From assembly GCA_963594675.1 (NCBI GenBank), contig CAVBGA010000207.1:1-5757 (forward strand): 5,757 bases of DNA, given 5' to 3'. Position numbers and translations under genes: made by a program. Under the pieces are notes generated by a model, which worked only from the letters and a program-made list of their open reading frames with translations, made no database searches and was not told the origin of the DNA. Of this stretch, positions 1-5,278 are shown piece by piece. This DNA comes from Ruminococcus_G sp963594675. GTDB taxonomy: Bacteria; Bacillota; Clostridia; Lachnospirales; Lachnospiraceae. Numbering within the stretch: the first letter of the stretch is position 1; every line of letters starts with the position of its first letter.

Positions 1-1155
1 ATGAAGGAAAGGCAGGTGAAGACCATGAATAGTACTGCAGAAGTAGTAGTAATCGGCGGTGGAATCATCGGATGTTCGATTTCTTATTATCTTGCCAAAA
101 GAGGCGTTCAGGTGCTTTGCTTGGAAGGCAGTGATCATATTGGAAATGGTGGTTCTTCTAGAAATGGCGGTGGTGTCCGTCAGTCGGGACGCGATCCCAG
201 AGAGCTTCCCTTGGTCATGTATGGAATCAAAAATTTTTGGCCGACCCTTTCCGAAGAATTAGAAGTAGACTGTGAATATCACCAGGATGGTAACCTTCGT
301 TTAGGAAAAACTGAAGAACATAAGAAAATTCTTACTGGATTGACAGATCGGGCAGTTAAGGTAGGACTGGATGTAAAAATGATTGACGGCGATGAAGTCC
401 GACGCATTAATCCTTATCTCTCACATGAGGTAACCTGTGCCAGCTGGTGTCCTACGGATGGCCATGCCAATCCCCTAACCACCACTTTGGGATTTTATAA
501 AACTGCTAGAAAACTTGGTGTACATTTTATTACCGGTGAAAAAGTTGTAGAATTGAAAAAAATTAAAGGACAGCTTCGCAAGGTAATTTGTGCCTCTGGT
601 AATGTATACGAAGGAGAAACTGTAGTGTTGGCAGCCGGATATGCCTCCAGAGTAATCGCTGGCACGGTGGGGATTGATATCCCCATGCAGCAGGCAATGT
701 TGGAAGCTCTGGTAACCGAGGCAGAACCCAAAATGTTTGACCAGATGTTGGGAACTGCAGAAGCAGATTTTTATGGACATCAGACAAAACATGGATCCTT
801 TGTTTTTGGTGGATCCTCCGGTTTGGAAGGTTTTACCAAGGATAATGGCACTCCGATTTGTTATTCTAAAACGGCGCCTTGCATCTGCCGTGGTATTATG
901 AAATACTTCCCTGATTTGGCAAATGCGAAGATTGTACGTACATGGGCAGGATGGATGGACAAGGCGGCTGATGGAGTACCAATTCTTGGCAAGGTGGAAG
1001 AGGTACCTGGACTGATTCTGGCCTGTGGCTTTTCCGGACATGGTTTTGGAATTGCTCCTGGTGTAGCAGAGCAAATGGCAGAATTGATCACCAGCGGATC
1101 TACTACCGTTGATATTTCAGACTTGCGTTATGATCGATTTAAGGCTAAAATTTAG
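1..1155 (+). CDS. FAD-dependent oxidoreductase, DAO/SoxB family (amine or amino acid oxidase/dehydrogenase)
   Basis: A cytoplasmic flavoenzyme expected to oxidise a C-N bond of an amino acid, N-alkyl amino acid or amine. Residues are numbered from the ATG at base 1. The FAD-binding Rossmann motif is at about 15-24 (VVVIGGGIIG), with the ribose-binding acidic residue E42 ending the second strand. A GSSRNGGGVRQ segment (51-61) is typical of sarcosine oxidase beta-like proteins. The C-terminal DAO signature runs through RTWAGWMDKAADGVPILG (313-330) and GFSGHGFGIAPG (343-354), which covers the isoalloxazine. No signal peptide or membrane segment is seen, and about 380 residues is normal for the family. 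Relatives include sarcosine oxidase beta, HcnC, ThiO, opine oxidase B and hydroxyproline dehydrogenase, so the substrate cannot be named. Some relatives need small partner subunits, which could be encoded upstream of the window. The start may be base 25, where an AGGTGA ribosome site sits 5 nt upstream; base 1 is the widest reading. The AraC gene follows after 48 nt and is probably co-transcribed. Confidence 0.9.
   Translation: MKERQVKTMNSTAEVVVIGGGIIGCSISYYLAKRGVQVLCLEGSDHIGNGGSSRNGGGVRQSGRDPRELPLVMYGIKNFWPTLSEELEVDCEYHQDGNLRLGKTEEHKKILTGLTDRAVKVGLDVKMIDGDEVRRINPYLSHEVTCASWCPTDGHANPLTTTLGFYKTARKLGVHFITGEKVVELKKIKGQLRKVICASGNVYEGETVVLAAGYASRVIAGTVGIDIPMQQAMLEALVTEAEPKMFDQMLGTAEADFYGHQTKHGSFVFGGSSGLEGFTKDNGTPICYSKTAPCICRGIMKYFPDLANAKIVRTWAGWMDKAADGVPILGKVEEVPGLILACGFSGHGFGIAPGVAEQMAELITSGSTTVDISDLRYDRFKAKI
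14..19 (+). promoter_or_regulatory. Candidate ribosome binding site favouring an ATG at base 25
   Basis: AGGTGA lies 5 nt before the in-frame ATG at 25-27 and matches the anti-Shine-Dalgarno well. If used, it makes the flavoprotein 376 residues, with the FAD strand starting a few residues from the N-terminus as in most relatives. The sequence upstream of base 1 is not visible, so the competing start at base 1 cannot be judged. Confidence 0.5.
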
Positions 1156-1203
1156 GACCAAGATAAAGAGAAGTTACCTTATATAGAAAAGGGATAAAAA
1201 TCC

Positions 1204-2046
1204 ATGATCCAGAAAAAAGACCAGCTAAAGCCCACACAACCTTATTTTGTATTAGACACGAAGGATTTCTATCAGGAAATCTACCTACAGCAGGGCATAT
1301 CTCATTTTTATAGTTACAAAATAGAAGAAGATATGCCACTGAGAATTGTACCGGATGGCTGCATAGATTTTTTCTTCGAATATGGAGAGGAAGGAATGCA
1401 AAGCTTTGTTTGTGGTACGAGCTTGGAATACTTTTGTCAGGAGAGAAAGGCGACCAATGAGGTGTTTGGGGTGCGGTTTATGCCGGGGGCACAGCCTTGG
1501 ATGCTAAATTGTCGCATGCGTGAGCTTCTAGAACATCGTCTTCCCCTGGAGCTTGTTTTAAAAAGGGATGCCTCTAGAGACTGGCTAGAGCAAATAGAAG
1601 AGGAGAAGGATTTTTATCAAAGAATTCGCATTTTTCTTGAAAGCTTCACCAGAGAAGAAAATAAAAGCTCGGTTCTTTTAGGAAAAGAAGCCTTGGTTTG
1701 GTCGGTAAAGCAAATGATATATGACAGTGGTGGAAATATCAAGATTTCTCATTTGCAGGAAAATACAGGCTATTCCAGCCGATATATTAATAAGATTTTT
1801 TTGGAGGAAATGGGTTTTTCACCAAAAACCTTTTGCCAGATTTTGAGATTTCAGAAGGCTTTGGAAATCTTAAATTCTGGGAGCGACAGTTCCATGACGG
1901 ACATAGCTCTGGCATTAGGCTATTACGATCAGCCACAATTTATTCATGATTTTACCAGATATGCCGGAAGAACGCCGGGAAAATATCGTAAACTCATAGA
2001 AAGCAAACAATATCAAAGTCGAATACGGCAGGATATACAGGATTAG
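1204..2046 (+). CDS. AraC-family transcriptional regulator with DUF6597-like N-terminal domain
   Basis: A DNA-binding regulator of 280 residues, the usual size for a one-component AraC protein. The N-terminal part (about 10-115) carries RIVPDGCIDFFFEY (47-60) and GVRFMPGA (89-96), which match the PDGC-D and G-RF-PGA patterns of the DUF6597 domain found ahead of AraC helix-turn-helix regions. The C-terminal domain has a first helix-turn-helix at about 178-200. The second, with the family signature, is at about 228-262, including ALALGYYDQPQFIHDF and TPGKYR. The ribosome site is modest (AAAAGGGA, 9 nt before the ATG), so expression may be low. It lies 48 nt after the flavoprotein gene and 111 nt before the PII gene, with a terminator between. 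By position it probably controls this catabolic cluster in response to the substrate, but ligand and operator are unknown. Confidence 0.9.
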   Translation: MIQKKDQLKPTQPYFVLDTKDFYQEIYLQQGISHFYSYKIEEDMPLRIVPDGCIDFFFEYGEEGMQSFVCGTSLEYFCQERKATNEVFGVRFMPGAQPWMLNCRMRELLEHRLPLELVLKRDASRDWLEQIEEEKDFYQRIRIFLESFTREENKSSVLLGKEALVWSVKQMIYDSGGNIKISHLQENTGYSSRYINKIFLEEMGFSPKTFCQILRFQKALEILNSGSDSSMTDIALALGYYDQPQFIHDFTRYAGRTPGKYRKLIESKQYQSRIRQDIQD

Positions 2047-2102
2047 AAAACAGCAAGCATTACAAAAGAAGAAAAACAATAGAATAAATAACCAAAGGCA
2101 AT

Positions 2103-2136
2103 GGCGTCTGACAAGAGTCAGGCGCCTTTTATTTTT
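2103..2136 (+). terminator. Rho-independent terminator between the AraC and PII genes, possible attenuator
   Basis: A 10-bp stem is formed by GGCGTCTGAC (2103-2112) and GTCAGGCGCC (2117-2126), with one G-U pair, an AAGA loop and the T-rich tail TTTTATTTTT (2127-2136). This is a textbook intrinsic terminator. It ends the flavoprotein-AraC transcript. Only 21 nt separate its tail from the PII ATG, too little for a promoter. So PII is either made by read-through or from a promoter upstream of the hairpin whose transcript must pass through it, which would make it an attenuator. No convincing antiterminator pairing was found upstream. Confidence 0.88.
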
Positions 2137-2157
2137 AGGTAAAAGGAGGACCTTGAT

Positions 2158-2505
2158 ATGGGATTTTCAAGAATTGAAGTGATTACATCTATGAGTAAGC
2201 TAGATGGTCTAAGGCAGGCCCTAAGCAAGCTGGGGGTAAGCGGTATGACCGTGCTGCAGGCTATAGGCTGCGGTGTGGAGAAGGGAACCGCAGAATATGA
2301 GCCAAAACAGAATGAGCAGATGGAGCTTTTGCCCAAGCAGATGATTATTGTCGTTGTGGCAGATGAAATATTGGAGGATGTGATTGATACCATAAAAAAA
2401 GAGCTTTATACCGGACATATTGGGGATGGCAAAATTTTTGTAACAGCTTTAACAAATGTAATCCGGGTAAGAACTGGGGAGGAAGGTGAAGATGCTCTGA
2501 AATAA
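2158..2505 (+). CDS. PII-family nitrogen regulatory protein (GlnB/GlnK-like) with non-canonical T-loop
   Basis: A 115-residue trimeric signalling protein that by family reads ATP/ADP, and often 2-oxoglutarate, and docks on a partner. The register is E. coli GlnB plus 2. The conserved core is present: G29-M30-T31, G37, K42-G43, L58-P59-K60, and the C-terminal signature T85 then GDGKIFV (89-95). The phosphate-binding RVRTGE follows at 103-108. The T-loop differs: the uridylylation motif YRGAEY is replaced by EPKQNE (48-53), so the Tyr51 equivalent is Glu53. The Gln39 equivalent, which helps bind Mg-ATP and 2-oxoglutarate, is Glu41. The loop is normal in length. The ATG has a strong AGGAGG 8 nt upstream. 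The APC permease gene starts 34 nt downstream, in the place amtB takes beside glnK, so this protein probably regulates that permease. It should not be uridylylated on the usual tyrosine. No nearby ammonium transporter or glutamine synthetase is seen. Confidence 0.92.
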   Translation: MGFSRIEVITSMSKLDGLRQALSKLGVSGMTVLQAIGCGVEKGTAEYEPKQNEQMELLPKQMIIVVVADEILEDVIDTIKKELYTGHIGDGKIFVTALTNVIRVRTGEEGEDALK

Positions 2506-2520
2506 CAGAAAATTTTCTGT
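2505..2520 (+). promoter_or_regulatory. Perfect 16-bp palindrome, candidate operator or RNA hairpin
   Basis: ACAGAAAATTTTCTGT is a perfect inverted repeat that begins on the last base of the PII stop codon and ends 5 nt before the AGGAGGT ribosome site of the permease. It could be a symmetric protein-binding site. The 15-mer at 2500-2514 differs at 3 positions from the CodY consensus AATTTTCWGAAAATT, and the 15-mer at 2511-2525 at 4. As RNA it can form a weak 6-bp stem with an AAUU loop that might tune permease translation. It has no T-run after it and is not a terminator. Confidence 0.45.
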
Positions 2521-2539
2521 ATAAGAGGAGGTAATTATT

Positions 2540-3928
2540 ATGGATGAAAGAAAATTAGGACTTCCTAGTGTGGTTTCAACTGGTGTTGGACTGATCGTAG
2601 CCACCAGCTGCCTCATGTCTCTGGGGCAGGGAGCAGGTGCTTTGGGAACGGCTTTTATTATTCCTATGATTTTGGCTTGTGCCATTAACATCTGCACGGC
2701 GTTATCTCTGGCAGAATTAAATTCCCTGATGCCAAATCTAACAGGTGGCCTTGCCCAATATACCCTAGCTGGTATGGGGCCCTTTATCACCCTGGTTACC
2801 ATGGTTGGGGGCTATATCGTATGTCAATCCATTGCAGGATCTGTGGAATGTGCCATGTTTGGAAATGCCATTAATACCGTATTTCATACAGGACTTCCTT
2901 CCAGTGTATTTTGCATTATCCTGTTGCTGGTGCTGATCACAGCCAATTTACTGGGCGTTGACATGTTTGCCAAAATTCAAAATGTGGTGGTCTATGGTTT
3001 GATTTTTTCTTTGGTTGCCATGGGTTTAATTGGCATCCTTGGACTGGGAACGGGAGAAAAATTGATTCAGAAGATGAATATTTCCGGATCAATTTCCGAT
3101 ACCTTTTCTCTCTTGGGATTGGCTTTCTTCCTATTTATTGGAAGCGAGTTCGTTATTCCTATTTCGAAAAATGTAAAAAATGAGAGAAGAAATATCCCGC
3201 TAGGTATGGTAATGAGTCTTTTGATCATTCTGGTTATGCAGATTCTTGTAGTCTGCGGTATGGGAAGATATTGTTCCTGGGCAGACCTTGCAGCTTCTGC
3301 TTCCCCTCATATTCTTTACGGTAATTCGCTTTTAGGATATGTGGGTTCCATATGGATGATCCTGGTATCGATTTTTGCTGTAATTTCCACAGTAAATTCG
3401 GCCATCAGTTTCCTGTCCTTTATGTGTGCAGGCATGGCAAAAATTGGTCTGATGCCGGAGTTTTTCTTGAAAAAGAACAGAAGAGGAGCTTATTACGTAG
3501 GGGTTCTTATGATTGGAATTATCATGATTTTAGTAAATGCCACAGGACTTTCTACCAGTGATGCCCTTTCCTTTATGATTACCATTGCCATAGTTTTTTG
3601 GATGGTTTCTTATATTATTGCAAATATCAATGTATTAATGTTTCGTAAAAAAATACCAAAGGCACCGAGAAATTTCAAGGTTCCCTTTGGATCGGTGATT
3701 CCTTTTATTGGAATTATTGGAAATATTTTTATGATCTGGCATATCGATGGTGATCCCGTCGTTCGGGCCCAGATTTATAAGATTGACGGAATTATTTTTG
3801 TCATTCTGGCAATATATGCCTTTTTCTGGTGCAAATACAAACTAAAACGGCCCCTCTTTAAAAGTATTCCTATGAAGGAGGTAATGGCCATGGAAAATGA
3901 TCTTTATCTGGAAGCTCGAAAGAAGTAA
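2540..3928 (+). CDS. APC-superfamily amino acid/amine permease
   Basis: An integral membrane secondary transporter of 462 residues with about 12 hydrophobic segments, at roughly 11-31, 36-58, 82-106, 122-141, 146-169, 188-208, 222-242, 267-292, 316-333, 340-364, 385-402 and 415-433. APC family marks are the small-residue-rich TM1 (GVGLIVATSCL), the LAELNSLMPNLTGGLAQY loop after TM2 (57-74), and TM6 FFLFIGSEF (196-204) followed by KNVKNERRNIP (210-220). That last stretch matches the E-x(n)-KNP-RNIP pattern of amino acid permeases. It should import an amino acid or related amine by proton or sodium symport or by exchange; the substrate cannot be read from sequence. A strong AGGAGGT lies 7 nt before the ATG. 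It is 34 nt after the PII gene and 55 nt before the mu-crystallin-family gene, so the three are probably one operon. The charged C-terminal tail (434-462) is a possible docking surface for PII. Confidence 0.92.
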   Translation: MDERKLGLPSVVSTGVGLIVATSCLMSLGQGAGALGTAFIIPMILACAINICTALSLAELNSLMPNLTGGLAQYTLAGMGPFITLVTMVGGYIVCQSIAGSVECAMFGNAINTVFHTGLPSSVFCIILLLVLITANLLGVDMFAKIQNVVVYGLIFSLVAMGLIGILGLGTGEKLIQKMNISGSISDTFSLLGLAFFLFIGSEFVIPISKNVKNERRNIPLGMVMSLLIILVMQILVVCGMGRYCSWADLAASASPHILYGNSLLGYVGSIWMILVSIFAVISTVNSAISFLSFMCAGMAKIGLMPEFFLKKNRRGAYYVGVLMIGIIMILVNATGLSTSDALSFMITIAIVFWMVSYIIANINVLMFRKKIPKAPRNFKVPFGSVIPFIGIIGNIFMIWHIDGDPVVRAQIYKIDGIIFVILAIYAFFWCKYKLKRPLFKSIPMKEVMAMENDLYLEARKK

Positions 3929-3970
3929 AAGTAGTAATAATTTTCAAATAGATAGTGTACATAGTTAAAT

Positions 3971-3976
3971 GGAGGT
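3971..3976 (+). promoter_or_regulatory. Ribosome binding site that sets the start at 3984
   Basis: GGAGGT lies 7 nt before the ATG at 3984. The alternative in-frame ATG at 3969 overlaps this site itself and has no ribosome site of its own, so 3984 is the likely start. Confidence 0.8.
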
Positions 3977-3983
3977 AAAAAAG

Positions 3984-5120
3984 ATGGAATATCCAAAGAT
4001 TGATTTCTTGTATTTAAATGAAGAAGATATGGTAAAAGCAGGAGTAAGGGACATGGGCCGCTGCGTGGAAGCCATGGAGGAAATGTTTAAATTAATGAAG
4101 ATTGGCGATTACCGTATGGGTGGTGCAAATGGTAACTCTCACGGCAGTATGGTTATGTTTCCAGAAAAATCTCCCTTCCCAGAGATGCCAGTAGACGGTC
4201 CAGATCGTCGTTTTATGGCAATGCCGGCTTATCTTGGTGGTAAATTCGATATGGCAGGTGTGAAATGGTATGGTTCCAATGTAGAAAATAAAGCAAAGGG
4301 TCTTCCTAGATCCATTCTTATGTTGATCCTCAACGACAAGGATACAGGAGCTCCCAAAGCATTTATGTCCGCCAACATTCTGTCAGCTTACAGAACCGGT
4401 GCCGTTCCAGGAGTAGGATTTAAGCATTTTGCGAGAGAAGATGCAACTACCATTGCTATTATTGGTCCAGGTGTTATGAGTAAAACAGCCTTGGCTGCTG
4501 CCATGGCTGTGCGGCCCACGCTTAAGACAGTAAAGGTGAAAGGTCGCGGAAAAGCATCCTTAATGAAATTTGTTGAGGCGGCAAGAAAAGATTATCCTGG
4601 CGTAAAAGTAATTCCTGTTGATACTATAGAAGAAGCAGTAAAGGATGCCGATATTGTATCCGTATCTACTTCCTCACCTACAGGAGATCCTGCACAGTAT
4701 CCTTATATTGCAGAGGAGTGGATTAAACCTGGTGCAATTATTGAATCTACCGCTGCTCTTCGTTTTGATGATGATTTTATTATCAATAGAGCCAGAACGG
4801 TAACAGATAATATTATGCTCTATGAGGCCTGGGAGGAAGAAATGAAACCCAATGCTTACAATACGATTCCTATTCCTGCAGTTCATGTAGAAGATTTGAT
4901 CGCGGAAGGAAAAATGACATCAGATCAGATTGACGATCTGGGTGATGTACTCCTTGGCAATATTCCGGTACACCGCAAGGAAGATGAGATTGTCATCTAT
5001 TCTGTAGGAGGCATGCCCACGGAGGACGTTGCTTGGGGAACGGAAGTTTATCGATATGCTATGGAGCATAATATCGGAACTAAATTGAATCTTTGGGATG
5101 CTCCGCAGATGATGGTTTAA
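3984..5120 (+). CDS. Ornithine cyclodeaminase/mu-crystallin family protein (NAD(P)-binding), not a canonical ornithine cyclodeaminase
   Basis: A 378-residue cytoplasmic protein of the OCD/mu-crystallin family, whose members include ornithine cyclodeaminase, ketimine reductases and some alanine dehydrogenases. AGVKWYGSN (91-99) gives the substrate-carboxylate Lys94, and SAYRTGA (134-140) gives the conserved Arg137. The Rossmann loop is IIGPGVMSKTAL (159-170). After PGAIIE (249-254), where ornithine cyclodeaminase has its catalytic Asp (the GGDCPGK region), this protein reads STAALRFDDDF, so that Asp appears to be Leu in an ungapped alignment. A redox or imine-handling role is therefore more likely than ornithine deamination. 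At 378 residues it is longer than typical OCDs, with an extra stretch at about 48-76. From memory, some database entries for this subgroup are named tyramine oxidase subunit B; I cannot verify that here. It shares an operon with the permease and a cluster with the DAO flavoenzyme, suggesting joint action on an imported amine or amino acid. Confidence 0.85.
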   Translation: MEYPKIDFLYLNEEDMVKAGVRDMGRCVEAMEEMFKLMKIGDYRMGGANGNSHGSMVMFPEKSPFPEMPVDGPDRRFMAMPAYLGGKFDMAGVKWYGSNVENKAKGLPRSILMLILNDKDTGAPKAFMSANILSAYRTGAVPGVGFKHFAREDATTIAIIGPGVMSKTALAAAMAVRPTLKTVKVKGRGKASLMKFVEAARKDYPGVKVIPVDTIEEAVKDADIVSVSTSSPTGDPAQYPYIAEEWIKPGAIIESTAALRFDDDFIINRARTVTDNIMLYEAWEEEMKPNAYNTIPIPAVHVEDLIAEGKMTSDQIDDLGDVLLGNIPVHRKEDEIVIYSVGGMPTEDVAWGTEVYRYAMEHNIGTKLNLWDAPQMMV

Positions 5121-5160
5121 TCCATCCTATTACATTTTAACAATGCTCTCTGCAAATTCC

Positions 5161-5191
5161 TTGACCTGAACTCAACTTTAGGGTGTAAAAT
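5161..5191 (+). promoter_or_regulatory. MerR-type promoter for the CMD-cupin gene
   Basis: A -35 TTGACC (5161-5166) and a -10 TAAAAT (5186-5191) are separated by 19 bp, longer than the usual 17. The spacer region holds an imperfect dyad, CCTGAA (5165-5170) against TTTAGG (5177-5182). A long spacer with a centred dyad starting within the -35 is the signature of promoters that MerR-family activators untwist. Transcription would start near 5198, leaving a leader of about 80 nt before the ATG at 5279. No merR gene lies in the window, so the regulator would be encoded elsewhere. The 158-nt gap after the preceding gene supports a separate transcription unit. Confidence 0.72.
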
Positions 5192-5230
5192 ATATGGCAG
5201 AAGATATATATTACAAAGGAATACGGTCCT

Positions 5231-5252
5231 ACTCATCCTTGTAAGAATGAGT
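5231..5252 (+). repeat. Short imperfect inverted repeat in the leader of the CMD-cupin gene
   Basis: ACTCAT (5231-5236) pairs with ATGAGT (5247-5252), and an inner CTT/AAG could extend it past a mismatch, leaving too small a loop if fully paired. There is no T-run after it, so it is not a terminator. It may be a weak leader hairpin or chance. Confidence 0.3.
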
Positions 5253-5278
5253 GATAAAAGAAAGTTGAGGTAGAGATT

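Noticed and set aside
475..1074. 199-codon open frame on the minus strand
   Set aside because: It lies wholly within the well-supported flavoprotein gene on the other strand, has no recognisable domain, and its composition looks like an antisense shadow of coding sequence.
2047..2102. Promoter using TAGAAT (2080-2085) as -10 for the PII gene
   Set aside because: The -10 resemblance is fair, but the sequence about 17 bp upstream does not resemble a -35, so it is not listed as a feature.
2449..2802. 117-codon minus-strand open frame across the PII-permease junction
   Set aside because: It overlaps two strongly supported genes and the palindrome, and shows no family resemblance.
3875..3928. 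Internal AAGGAGG 8 nt before an in-frame ATG at 3890, which could start a 12-residue peptide from the permease tail
   Set aside because: The AAGGAGGTA is explained by the Lys-Glu-Val codons of the permease, and a 12-residue product has no support. It could at most cause ribosome pausing.
3929..3983. Possible promoter or terminator between the permease and the mu-crystallin-family gene
   Set aside because: There is no stable hairpin and no paired -35/-10 with acceptable spacing. The short TGTACA palindrome is too small to mean much. Read-through from the permease is simpler.
5111..5126. GATGG/CCATC inverted repeat at the end of the mu-crystallin-family gene as a terminator
   Set aside because: The stem is only 5 bp, lies partly in coding sequence, and is not followed by a T-run. 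No convincing terminator was found after this gene.
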